This document shows, piece by piece, positions 54,762 through 64,000 of a stretch of 64,000 nt of DNA. The DNA is from Symsagittifera roscoffensis (Eukaryota > Xenacoelomorpha > Acoela > Convolutidae). The notes beneath the pieces are model-generated. The model was given only the letters and a program-made list of their open reading frames with translations. It did not search any database and was not told where the DNA came from. Numbering within the stretch: position 1 is the first letter of the stretch; each line of letters starts with the position of its first letter. A program made the translations under genes and the position numbers. The DNA lies in NCBI RefSeq assembly GCF_963678635.1, contig NC_087065.1, forward strand, positions 72,361,345 to 72,425,344, read 5' to 3'.

Positions 54762-56646
54762 GAATCAAGACCCTTCGTTATCCCGCATGAATTTATCACA
54801 CCTATTGAAATACCCATATAAGAATTCAATCACAATACTAAATATAACCATAAAAAATATAACCTCATCCAAAACACACCTTACGAGTTCGCAGTAGGCA
54901 CAGAATAACTAAACACCATCAAGGCACTTCAATTGCTTTGGCCACTGCTACAAACTAAAAACATCATACGCATACTAGCCAAGTTACTAACAACATCAGA
55001 CATGATTCACGACATCTTCCCCACGGCTTTTCCCAGAAGACTAAGAAAACTATAAATTAAATTACTTTTAACTAATAAACTCAAATGTATACTAACCATT
55101 TTCTATAAATGTTTGATATATTCTTTTAGTCTTCACACCACAATCATCTACAAAACAGAAAAAGACAAATAAAAATACAAACTTGTTAAATTATATTCAA
55201 ACTCCTTAATTTTTAGCACTAAATAATGTAAAAAAATTCATACCCATTGTAGTAATTTTATTTAGAAATTATTTCCCCACGAAGCAGTAAAATTTAATAC
55301 GTTGAAAAATTATAATTTTAAACTTCCCCAAAACGCAGTAAAATTCAAATTCAATGCAATAAATTCATAAAATGAGAAAGCAGTACTAACCTTTTCAATA
55401 TTTTCAATCATTTGCACAAGAATTCTATCCAAACTCGCACAGCTCGCCCACGAAGAATTGTTTAAATAATGATTTTAAGTTTCAAGCTTTCACTCTAAAC
55501 AACTCTAACACACGATAACAAGTTTCAAACTTTCCTTTAACCCGGTTGGAAAGGAATTATATACCAAACCAAACTAACCAACGCAGCTTACTAAACACCA
55601 CAAATCATAAAATAACAGCATGACTAAGAAAAAAAAACCAACGGTACCCAAACCGTAATAACCCAGCTTAAAACTGGATACTTTATTCTTTTGAAGACTA
55701 TTATAAAGTCTAAAAAAGAAATAATAAAACACAAAAAAGTCGCAAGACAAACCCAAACCAAAAACAATTCGATTTTTGAAAAAAGGACACAACCAAAGTA
55801 ACATAAGAAAGACCAGAAAAAAACAACATAAAACGTTATCACATAACAGGACCTCTCAAAGAAACAGCATGCAATCATACTACCACTCCTGGCCTAACCC
55901 ACCAGAGAAGGACGTCCTGAGCATGCTTATAGCCGGCCTAACCCACCGCGCTACACACGCTTTGTGACCACACTTCAATTTTTAATAAGAGGTACTCAAG
56001 GGTGAGTAACTCTTCAAAATAACTGAACTAAAACAAAACGCTTTTGTGAAAACGACTAACTAAGTTCATGATTAAAAAACCAAATTAACATAAATTTATA
56101 AAATGTATACCATACTTTGCAGTATATAGATCATACACAACAACAAAGACGAACATCCAAAGACTAGACGATCCCATCACACTCGAACAAAAGAATGGCT
56201 AAACACAACCGACATGCCGTCCACAATCACGACTCAAAGAATTTAGAGTACGACTTGACTTCGCAGAAAAGGACTTCATTGAACTAGACCAATGAGCACC
56301 TCGATGCTCAAGTATACGTACAGATCCGAGTTACAAGGCATCCCTTCCGACCACGATCTTCACGCCATTCCCAGACGAGGCTTCACACAAAACAGTTCTC
56401 TACTAATACAGAAAAACATGACATAGCAAACCATTTTGAAATCGGATTGATTTCATTGGGGGTCACAGTCGTTGTCGAACGACGACGTAACAATTTCCTA
56501 TCCATAATTCCAGCGTCCTGGAACGTTCTTCTCCAAGAGGAACCGGACAAGAAAATGATGTTCGCCAAATACCTACGTTCGTCATCCATCCTTCAAATTG
56601 CAGAGAAGAAAGATAGTTCTAAAAAACTCTTTAAACCCCAGATGGG
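54762..56646. other. 3' noncoding part of retroelement
   Basis: No supported gene; only weak ORFs. AGATGGG directly before the 3' LTR at 56647 is the nearest thing to a polypurine tract and is short. Confidence 0.45.
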
Positions 56647-57055
56647 TGGAACCTGATCTAAACTACATTTTATTATTGGATAAATTAGATATTTCATCAC
56701 TATAAAATATTTAATATTAACCAATCATATTCCATCTAACTAACAACCCACTTATTTGTAAGTGCTGAAATTACTTGTAATTTCAGCACCAGAGAGATTT
56801 GAATTTAACCTAGAAATTAGTTGCCTCTCCAAGAGAACTTCAGCAATCGCAATAAGCCAGTGTACTCTAGATCTATTGAGCCTAGCAGAGACTAGTTAAA
56901 CACCCTGAGACTGGTAGATATAAGAGTAAGATTAGGATCGGTATTAGACTAAGAAGTTGCACGAATCTATCCGGCCAAAAATAAGATAGCGTGACGAGCA
57001 GACGGTGTACCCTATCCGAAATTACTCTATGAGTTAACCTCAAGGACTTAACTCA
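56647..57055 (+). repeat. 3' LTR
   Basis: 409 bases, TGGAACCTG...AACTCA, followed by AAAT. Differs from the unit B LTR at well over ten positions, concentrated in the first 110 bases. Confidence 0.9.
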
Positions 57056-58817
57056 AAATTAACTAGCTGAGTTGGCATTTTTTCCCTGAAAACGAAGCGT
57101 TTATACAAAGAGATGTTGTGTTTACAAAAAACACATTCAAGAAACTCAAATGTTTTGCCTGATTTAGAGCTAGAAGCAACGATATTTCTCACAGTTTTCT
57201 GTTAGATGGCTCCTCTACTTCAGACCTACCGGGAATTGTTCTTACCTGCTCGTGTGCTTCGAGTCTTTTCCTTGAACAACTCAATAAAACTGATTAAAGA
57301 CGAATGATTTTATCTTAGTTTTACGACAATCATTGAAGACGATTCCTGAAAATTTGCTGGGAGCTTAGAGAGGGCCTCGTCGAGCGAAGAAACACTTTTT
57401 GAATCTTCTTCATATTGCAAAAAGATTCATACATCTACTAGGCTGCCTATTAAGGACGAGTTATTGATTATGCTCTACAAATTATGCAAACGGAGAGGCG
57501 GAAAATTTGCCAAATTGTCCAAATGAGCAGCCACAAAAAACTAGAACTGACCAAACTTACATTTCAATGTCATCAAAGCGTCATCGTGCATGATCTGACT
57601 GTAAGCAAACTCAGCGGTTAATGTTTTCCATTTTCCAGATAAAATGTTTTCAAATGGGTCAGCTGGTACCAAAAAAATCTGGAAAAAATCATCTGTACTA
57701 GTAAAGGTACCTAACCATTCAAATCAATGCATAGGGTTGCCTACACATTGAGGCAACTTCCATTCAGCCCACGGGTCTTTCCTGTTATAAGCTAAAAATT
57801 TTTGCAAAACCTTTAATGCAATTGGGCTTCGCGTTTCGTTGGTTGATTGTACCTGTAGGGGTTTTAGTGGTTGGTGGATTGTAAATACCTGCTTATTGCT
57901 TAAAACGCTGTTGAATTACATTGTGTTGATCTGTTTGCTTTGATCCCATCGTTGACAGTGTCTAGAACACATAACCTCCACACGTGTATGGAACTATGCC
58001 AATCTGCTGTGGAGCTTTGTTAGAAAATGATGTAAGCAACGGGAGCAATGAAAAAAATGTATGAGGAATATTATGAACATCGCATTGCCGAAGTAGCAGT
58101 CAAATGCGGCAGTACAAAATTTAAACTCAACTCTTTTTGAGTTTACTCAGGTATTCACACTTTTAAACCCTGTATACTAACTAGAAAGTGCCGTTTGCTT
58201 GACAGAAGTTTCTTGCTCTTGGCTTGAAAATGAATTTTTTTCCCAAAGCAATCTCTTGTTTTTTTTTTTAAACTCAGCTAACGTCCTATGGTTTGCTTCA
58301 GCGAATTTTTTAACTCAGTAAGACGTTTCTCTTACTATTTCCAGCTAATTTTTTTTCTCGCAATATCTTTCAAACATAAAGGTTTTTTTTCTGAAGTAAA
58401 ATCGCATTTTGATTTTCTATTTTGTCTCGCTGTAACCTACAACAGAAAGCTCGTAACATTTGCAGACTGGAGGATTTGGAAACCGTCGAACTATAGCTGG
58501 CCTAATGAATGATGGTGAGATTCTTGGAGTGACTGATGATTGAGCCACACTAAGTGAAGCTGATGTGTCATTCTGGTTTATATAGTTTCATCTCTAGCAA
58601 TTGCCCTAGAGTTCAATTCTGCGACTTTTGTACCCAGTTTCAAGAAAATCTGTCGTTTTTATTGCGTTATGACTTTCCTTAGCAAGATCTATTTGCACGT
58701 TGTGATATGCGTTGCGATATCGGTTGAAAACAAGTTGTAATTCAATACTGTATTTAGAATTTTGAATTTAGGTTTACTTATTCTTTTGTTTTATTTTGTT
58801 ACTGAGAGTTAGATCAG
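57056..58817. other. Gene-free stretch right of the retroelement
   Basis: No convincing ORF or RNA gene. If the putative host exon at 27564 is real, its upstream exons should lie here or beyond, but none can be recognised. Confidence 0.4.
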
Positions 58818-58960
58818 TGTTACGAACTCTGATCTCAAACTGATTCTCAATGTCATCACTCATTATGACCTTGAGCATACCATAAAAGTAATGAGTAAGC
58901 ACCATAGGTTAGTTGTACATACATAGACAAATACTGCTACTGCAGTAGCGGTATGACACA
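58818..58960 (-). repeat. Probable 3' LTR (start) of the Ty3/gypsy element
   Basis: On the minus strand the sequence after the purine tract begins TGTGTCATACCGC, with a palindrome GCTACTGCAGTAGC. A possible end is the AACA at 58818, but the 5' LTR is outside the window, so the length is not established. Confidence 0.4.
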
Positions 58961-58970
58961 CCCCCCTCGG
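58961..58970 (-). other. Polypurine tract
   Basis: CCGAGGGGGG on the minus strand, directly before TGTGTCAT, is the standard plus-strand primer position of LTR retroelements. Confidence 0.6.
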
Positions 58971-59082
58971 TGGAAGAAATAAATTATACAACGTAAGTAG
59001 GATAATTTATTTAAAAAGAGTTCAATATACTCAGTTCATAGGAAATTCTCTTGGTTAATTGACGGTTTAGTTTATGGAATTC

Positions 59083-60600
59083 TCAGTTTTCTTCCAACTC
59101 TATTTCCCAACTCGGGTTCCATTCAACCCCTTCGTCTAGTGTAGCATACCCAAATTTTCGCATGAAGAGGTGCCTTTCGATTCGTCGCACTTTTGATTCC
59201 AATGGTCTATCGCTTCGATCCTTGAAATCTCTTAGTTGATTTCTGTATTCCTTAAGTGCTTCCTTCAGGAGTCCTCCCCCTGTGAGATTTTCTGAGATCT
59301 CCTTAATTGAATGTTTTATCGGGTCTCCAAAGCGTTTAGGTTCTTTGTTTTTCGTTTGCCTGGAGCTTCGTCTGATACCCGACTCTTTAGTACCCGATTC
59401 GTCCGAAAATCCTTGTGGTGGTTCGAAAGTTGTATCTTTTCCCGAAATTTGTTGGGGATTTTCTCGGATTTCGTCTGCAACTCGCTGTACTCCTCTTTTT
59501 AGCAATTGGTCTGCATACTTTTCCCATTCGGACGGTGCTAAATTGCGATTGTGGAATGTGTCGACTATGTCCTCTAGGGGAGTGTGGGTGTCAATACATT
59601 TCAATTTCGACCGCTGTTTTGGTTTCGGTGTAGAACTTGACTGATTTTTGGTGTCTACTTTTTCCGGCCTTGATGTCGATTGCTCTTGTTCCGGGTTGAC
59701 TGCCGTCGCAGTTTGGTTTGTCCCCTGTTGCTGTTTGTTTCGATTTTTCTTTTCTTTCCCGTTCTTTTCTGACTTCTTGGTGTCGTTTTCCTCTATAGAT
59801 GATTTTGGGCCCGCCAAATTGGGTTTTGCTCTTTTGACTGCCAAATTCAGACCTCCCCCTGCTTTTGTGTCTTTTGTCACTATTGTTTGGCTCTTTTGAA
59901 AACGCTCTATGGGATTCATCGCATCTGCGATCTCCGTTTCTTCTTGTATTTCTTCATCTGATCCCAGCTCCTCGAGTAATTCTGGGGAACTGATCCTCTT
60001 AAACTTTTTTGTAGGTTCCACCGATGGACTTTTACTCGTGCTTCGTTGGTTTTCTTGTGTCAGCACCGTTTTTGATTGTGCAATATCCGATTTCCTATAA
60101 ATCGAGCCAGTGGACGTCTTGATTGTTGAGTCTGTTTCAGAGGCGATTTTCCCTTTTAGTTGTCTGGTTAATGCTTGTCCGCTTTTTCTTAGTGGATCCT
60201 TTCTGAGTATTGTTTTAGGTGGTGATTTACATTGATTTTCCACCTTGTCCTCCACAAATCCTTTCTCCCAAGAGTAAATCATCTCCTTTCGAAGATCGGG
60301 ATTGAGTAGTCCTGTCTCATCCACTAATTTTCTGATATCGTTTTCAGCCGCATCTCTTCTCTCGTTGTTCCATCGGGCGTTCGCCTCCAACAACTCCTTT
60401 AGTGCTTTGGCCCTGTCTTTGTCTCTGTCCGATGTTAGCTGCTGCTTGTGCAGTGGGCTTGTATCCCTACTGAGTTGTCCCTTGCGTACTATTTTGAGGT
60501 TCTCTCTCGACTGATCAATTCTACGTTTCAATTGAGAAGCCGTCAGTGCTGAGCGTTCCAAGTGTTGTTTGTCTAAATAGTCAGAATCATTTAAAAACCT
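59083..60600 (-). other. Long C-terminal tail of the gypsy integrase ORF
   Basis: About 500 residues after the integrase core in one open frame, rich in Lys, Glu, Ser and Gln, with blocks LLEANARWNNERRDAAENDI and LRDFKDRSDRPLESKVRRIERH and an end GVEWNPSWEIELEEN. No chromodomain recognised. Its role (targeting, or a fused separate product) is unknown. Confidence 0.5.
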
Positions 60601-63600
60601 ATCCCTCACAATTTTAAATTCCGTTTTTGGTAGTCTGCCAAAATGTGCTTGAAACGGGGATACTTGAATGGTTTTCTGCTTGTTCCACCGTAAATCTCTC
60701 ATTATAGTACCAAGACATAATTTGATTGATTTATTATTTTCTTCGAGCATCATCACCCCAGTCTTTTTTTTATAATTTGGATTGTACGTTCGACCAAACC
60801 ACAACCTCTGTGGTTCCCCACCGGACAGAATTTTTGCTCGATATTGAGTTCCGAACAGAATTTTTTTAGCGTTTTTCCCTGAAAACCTGAAAATTGGTCC
60901 GAACGAATTGATTCAGGAACTCCTTGCGTGTCGATATATGATCTCAAGAATTTTACTGTGCTTTTCCCACTTGTAGATTTCGTAACCTTCACTGATGGAA
61001 ATTTTGAGAATCGATCTATCGCTACTAAAAGGTAGATTTTTTTTCCTTTTTGGTTTTCTATGGGCCCCGCGTAATCTAATTGTACTTCCTGTCCCGGCTG
61101 CGTGAGCAGTGGCAGTGGTTTTGACGCATTTTTCGAAATAAGATGCTAGCCGGCTATTCACCAAGATGCGTTCGTCCTGAACTGCCATCTGTAACCACAA
61201 CGGATTTGTATAAGGTCCCATTAATTCAAAGCCTTGTTTGTCCCCTCTTTCTATCACTCGTCTGAGGCGGTCCATCCACGTGTCTTCTGTGGTCAATTCT
61301 GCTAGTAAACTTTTGTCGAACAGTTTTGCCAAATTTTCCAGGGTCTCTACTTGTTGCTGCTTTTGCAGTTTTGTTTTTCCCAGTCCCTTCGGTGGTTCTA
61401 TCGAGCACACTTCTTCTTCACTCTCCGCCTCTTCTGTAGTCGTCAGGTCCATCTCTATTACCTGCACCTCACTGAGTTTCCGTTCCGCCGATGCGATTGG
61501 TTTAGTCAACGCTGAACTCGATTCATGTTCCGAGCTGTCCTTGACTTCTTGGGTGTGTGCCACCAGTTCTCTATTTTCCCGTATATTGTCTTCTCCGCCT
61601 ATTAGTTGCCAGAATGAGAGTAGTCTTTGATCTGCTTCTCTTTGTTTATCCGGTTCAAGCTGCCATTTCACCCGTGATGCATGTCGTGTTTCACTGTCGG
61701 AGCTATCTCTGTTTTTCCGGCCCCCTCTAATTCTTTTCCTTGTACGCTGGACTGTCTCTGTGATCGCCTCCTCTTCAGAAAGTTCGTTTGTGTTGGATAG
61801 TGAGCGATTCCACTTTGGATCCATTAGACTCACTTCGCGTTCCTCATGTCGCCAATCTTGTGGTGAGCCCGACCACCAGTCGTATGATCTGTTTTCTGAC
61901 ATCTCGATCCGTGAGTCCGTTTTTTTTTTAATTTCTGGTACTGGTTGTTTTACGATTTTGGAATTATTTAAGACTGACTGTTTGTTGGGTTGATTTGACG
62001 AAAAAGTGATCTGTTTATGTTGAACTGCTGTGTTTAGCGGTTTTTGCAGTCGTGAAAACTGTTTTCTTTCGTTCCGGTCGAGCTTTGTTAGTTTTTGACC
62101 GTTTTGGTTGCTATAGCAACCATTACTTGATGACTGTTTCTTTGCATTCCTTCTAGAACATTCTAGAACGTTTTCGTTCCGGTTGAGCGACCCAGTTTCT
62201 TTAAGCCTACTGTTCCAGCAGTCGAACGTTTCATGAAAGGAGTTTATTGTCGCTACTACAAACTTTTCGTCTAATTCTGATTCGGGCCAGGGATCATTGA
62301 AAGGATCACGCGATAAATAATCAACTATGCCCATGTCCCTCCCCGGAATGTGAACTATTTTGAACTGATATGGCAGTAACCGGTCAACCCACCGGGTTAA
62401 ACGTGATTGGTAGGTCTTGTTCGATTTGTTACCATCCAATGCTGTTGTAAGTGCTTTATGATCAGTTGCAATGGTAAATGGTTTTCCCAAGAGGTAGTGT
62501 TTATATCTATCTACTGCCCAAACAACTGCCAATAACTCCAATTCATTTGTTGAATATTTTTTTTCTTGGGCATTTAGGTATCGGGATGCGAATGAAATTG
62601 GGACCCACAGGCCTTCATCATTTTGTTGTTCTAAAGTAGCCCCTAGCCCATCATGGCTAGCATCGCATTTAACTCGTGTTTCTCGGGTCGCATCGTAATA
62701 ATGTACTTTTGTTATACTTGCCACAGCTTCTTTTATAGCATTAAATACTACCGTGTGTTCATCCCCCACTCAAATTTTTTTACCGGGAGTTTCATGTTTT
62801 TTAACTTTTTCTTTTGATTCTCTTCTTTTAGAAGTGGTCTCAATTTTTCAGTCAGACTTGCTGCGTTAGGTATAAATTTAGCTAAGTGATTTATACTTCC
62901 CAGGAATGACCTTTGTTGTTTAAGCGATTTCGGCGGGTTCAAATTTACTACCGCTTCCGTTTTAGTGATTTTTGGTCTAACCCCCGCTTCTGAGAGATGA
63001 TGACCCAACCAATTCACTTCTTGTTTGAAAAATTCGCATTTTGATAGTTTCAATGCCAAATTTTCCGCATCCAATTTTTTTAAATACTTCTTCTACCAAG
63101 TTTCCATGTTCAACTTCACTTCCCTTTGACACAATTAGTATGTCATCCAGAGAACAGAACGTGTTTTTAGCGTCGTTGATGGTTCTATCCATGGCCTTTT
63201 GAAATTCAGCTGGCATATCTGCTAAACCGTAGAACCCTGTCAAGAATCTGTAGGTTCCAGTTGCTTTTCCACCAACAATGTTGAAGTTGCATTGTCTAGC
63301 TGTATCAGCAGCCAATTTTAACTGACTGTACGCATATTTTAAATCTAACACCGAAAAATATAGCGTACCCTTTTTGTTTTCAGTCACAATCTGGCTTACC
63401 CCATCAATGAGTTCATCTACATTCGGCATTTGGTATTTATTTTTGAACAATTGTCTATTGATTGGTTTCACGTCCATTGCCAATTTTATTGAATCGTCTT
63501 TCTTTACTGTTATCACAATCGGAGCGATAAAGCAATCACTTGTAAATTTATCGAGTTTTATTATATGACCTTCTGTCAACAACTTCTCGATTTCTTTTTC

Positions 63601-64000
63601 GACTTTATCTTGTATATGAATTGGGATTCTTCTCCCCTTTTCTTGAATTGGACATAATGGATATTTGAATTTTGAACTGACAATGTGATTTTTCGAAATA
63701 CCTTGCCTTTCAAATAAGTTTTTAAATTGAGTGAAAAATTTTTCTTTCCAACCTTCTGACTGCTCGCACATGAGCACGTCAAACCTGGAGAGTTCCTTGG
63801 GCGCTGGTTTTTGTGTAGTAACTATTCCCACTTGTCCTTGCAAGTCTAGTCCCATGATACATCTGGTCTTTCGTTCTGATACCAGAAAGGTGGCGCCTTT
63901 TACCTCCCAGCCCGCTGACCTCAGATTGGTCTTTAGGGCTCCCAGTATACTGATCGGTTGTTTGTTGTAGTCCACGAATTTGGTTTGTAAATTCAGTTTG
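59083..64000 (-). pseudogene. Ty3/gypsy pol (end of protease, RT, RNase H, integrase), frameshifted
   Basis: Order on the minus strand: protease end with CIMGLDLQG; RT at about 63.7-62.8 kb with DLKYAYSQL, FYGLADMPAEFQ and the active site SLDDILIV (the usual aromatic before the DD is Ser-Leu here); frame change near 63075 into CEFFKQEVNWLGH; frame change near 62760 into RNase H with VKCDASHDGLGA, NELELLAVVWA and ATDHKAL, ending DYLSRDP; a linker of about 300 charged residues; frame change near 61140 into integrase with LDYAGP, SIRSDQF and GLVERTIQ (the DDE residues); frame change near 60770 into SPFQAHFGRLP and a long basic/acidic tail ending at 59083. No H2C2 zinc finger is visible before the integrase core, suggesting an internal loss near 61150. 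The element leaves the window on the right, where gag and the 5' LTR should be. Confidence 0.85.

Larger units (their letters stand above)
27968..57055 (+). mobile_element. LTR retroelement with gag, protease and env-like gene, internally duplicated
   Basis: Bounded by 409-base LTRs beginning TGGAACCTG and ending AACTCA, with AAAT on both outer sides as a 4-base target duplication. Inside: candidate primer-binding site, leader, multi-ORF gag with zinc knuckle, DSG protease, env-like gene and a 3' ORF region. A third LTR at 37368 and repeated gag-protease blocks come from two later tandem duplications. Collapsing both leaves an element of roughly 14.6 kb. No RT, RNase H or integrase motif is seen anywhere between the LTRs. 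Errantivirus-like Ty3/gypsy elements are the nearest architecture (4-base duplication, env), but lacking pol the class is inferred from gag only. Confidence 0.8.

Noticed and set aside
59282-60514. Plus-strand Ser/Phe-rich ORFs
   Set aside because: Antisense of the gypsy integrase tail; the mirror of its Lys/Glu/Arg codons.

Overview
The window is AT-rich eukaryotic nuclear DNA, most likely from an invertebrate animal. The signs are a spliceosomal intron with GT/AG borders, a Maverick/Polinton element, an LTR retroelement with an env-like gene, a Ty3/gypsy element, a 200-base N scaffold gap and long gene-poor stretches. I cannot name the species. Almost everything recognisable is mobile or virus-like; no complete host gene can be supported.

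Region 1 (1 to about 13.9 kb) is a Maverick/Polinton that runs off the left edge. Its genes lie on the minus strand. From the right they are: an unknown ORF, an HDAAGF-type unknown, an exonuclease-like protein, an unknown, a small membrane protein, the packaging ATPase, two conserved Polinton proteins of unknown role, the integrase, a penton-like minor capsid protein, a pVI-like core/membrane peptide, the major capsid protein, the adenain-like protease and, at the left edge, the start of protein-primed DNA polymerase B. The PolB exon carries three C2H2 fingers and is joined to the next exon across a 121-base intron. Neighbouring genes overlap by one or a few bases (TAATG, ATGA, ATGACTGA), as in compact viral genomes. 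Several genes carry one break each, two of them at homopolymer runs.

Between PolB and the protease lies a separate unit (about 1945-5628) bounded by a near-identical, GC-rich, structured inverted repeat of about 118 bases. Inside, on the opposite strand to the Polinton genes, are a PC4/Sub1-like ssDNA-binding protein and a protein with an HxH motif reminiscent of HUH Rep nucleases; a minus-strand reading frame ends in a basic nuclear-localisation-like tail. This is the best candidate for an undescribed system.

Region 2 (13.9-25.9 kb) is gene-poor. It holds a foldback MITE-like hairpin with poly-C arms, two diverged 580-base arms of a large inverted duplication, a smaller inverted repeat, a tRNA-like sequence, a minisatellite and the N gap.

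Region 3 (25.9-57.1 kb) contains one LTR retroelement insertion (409-base TG...CA LTRs at 27968 and 56647, 4-base target duplication AAAT) enlarged by two tandem duplications. The first, about 9.5 kb, copies the host left flank, the 5' LTR, gag, protease and spacer (unit A then unit B). The second, about 5.1 kb, copies nucleocapsid to env (within B, then C). The element has gag in several ORFs, a DSG aspartic protease, an env-like glycoprotein with C-terminal membrane segments and an additional ORF region downstream of env. No reverse transcriptase, RNase H or integrase is visible between its LTRs.

Region 4 (57.1-64 kb) has 1.9 kb without genes, then a minus-strand Ty3/gypsy-type element (3' LTR start, polypurine tract, integrase, RNase H, RT, end of protease) that leaves the window on the right and carries several frameshifts.
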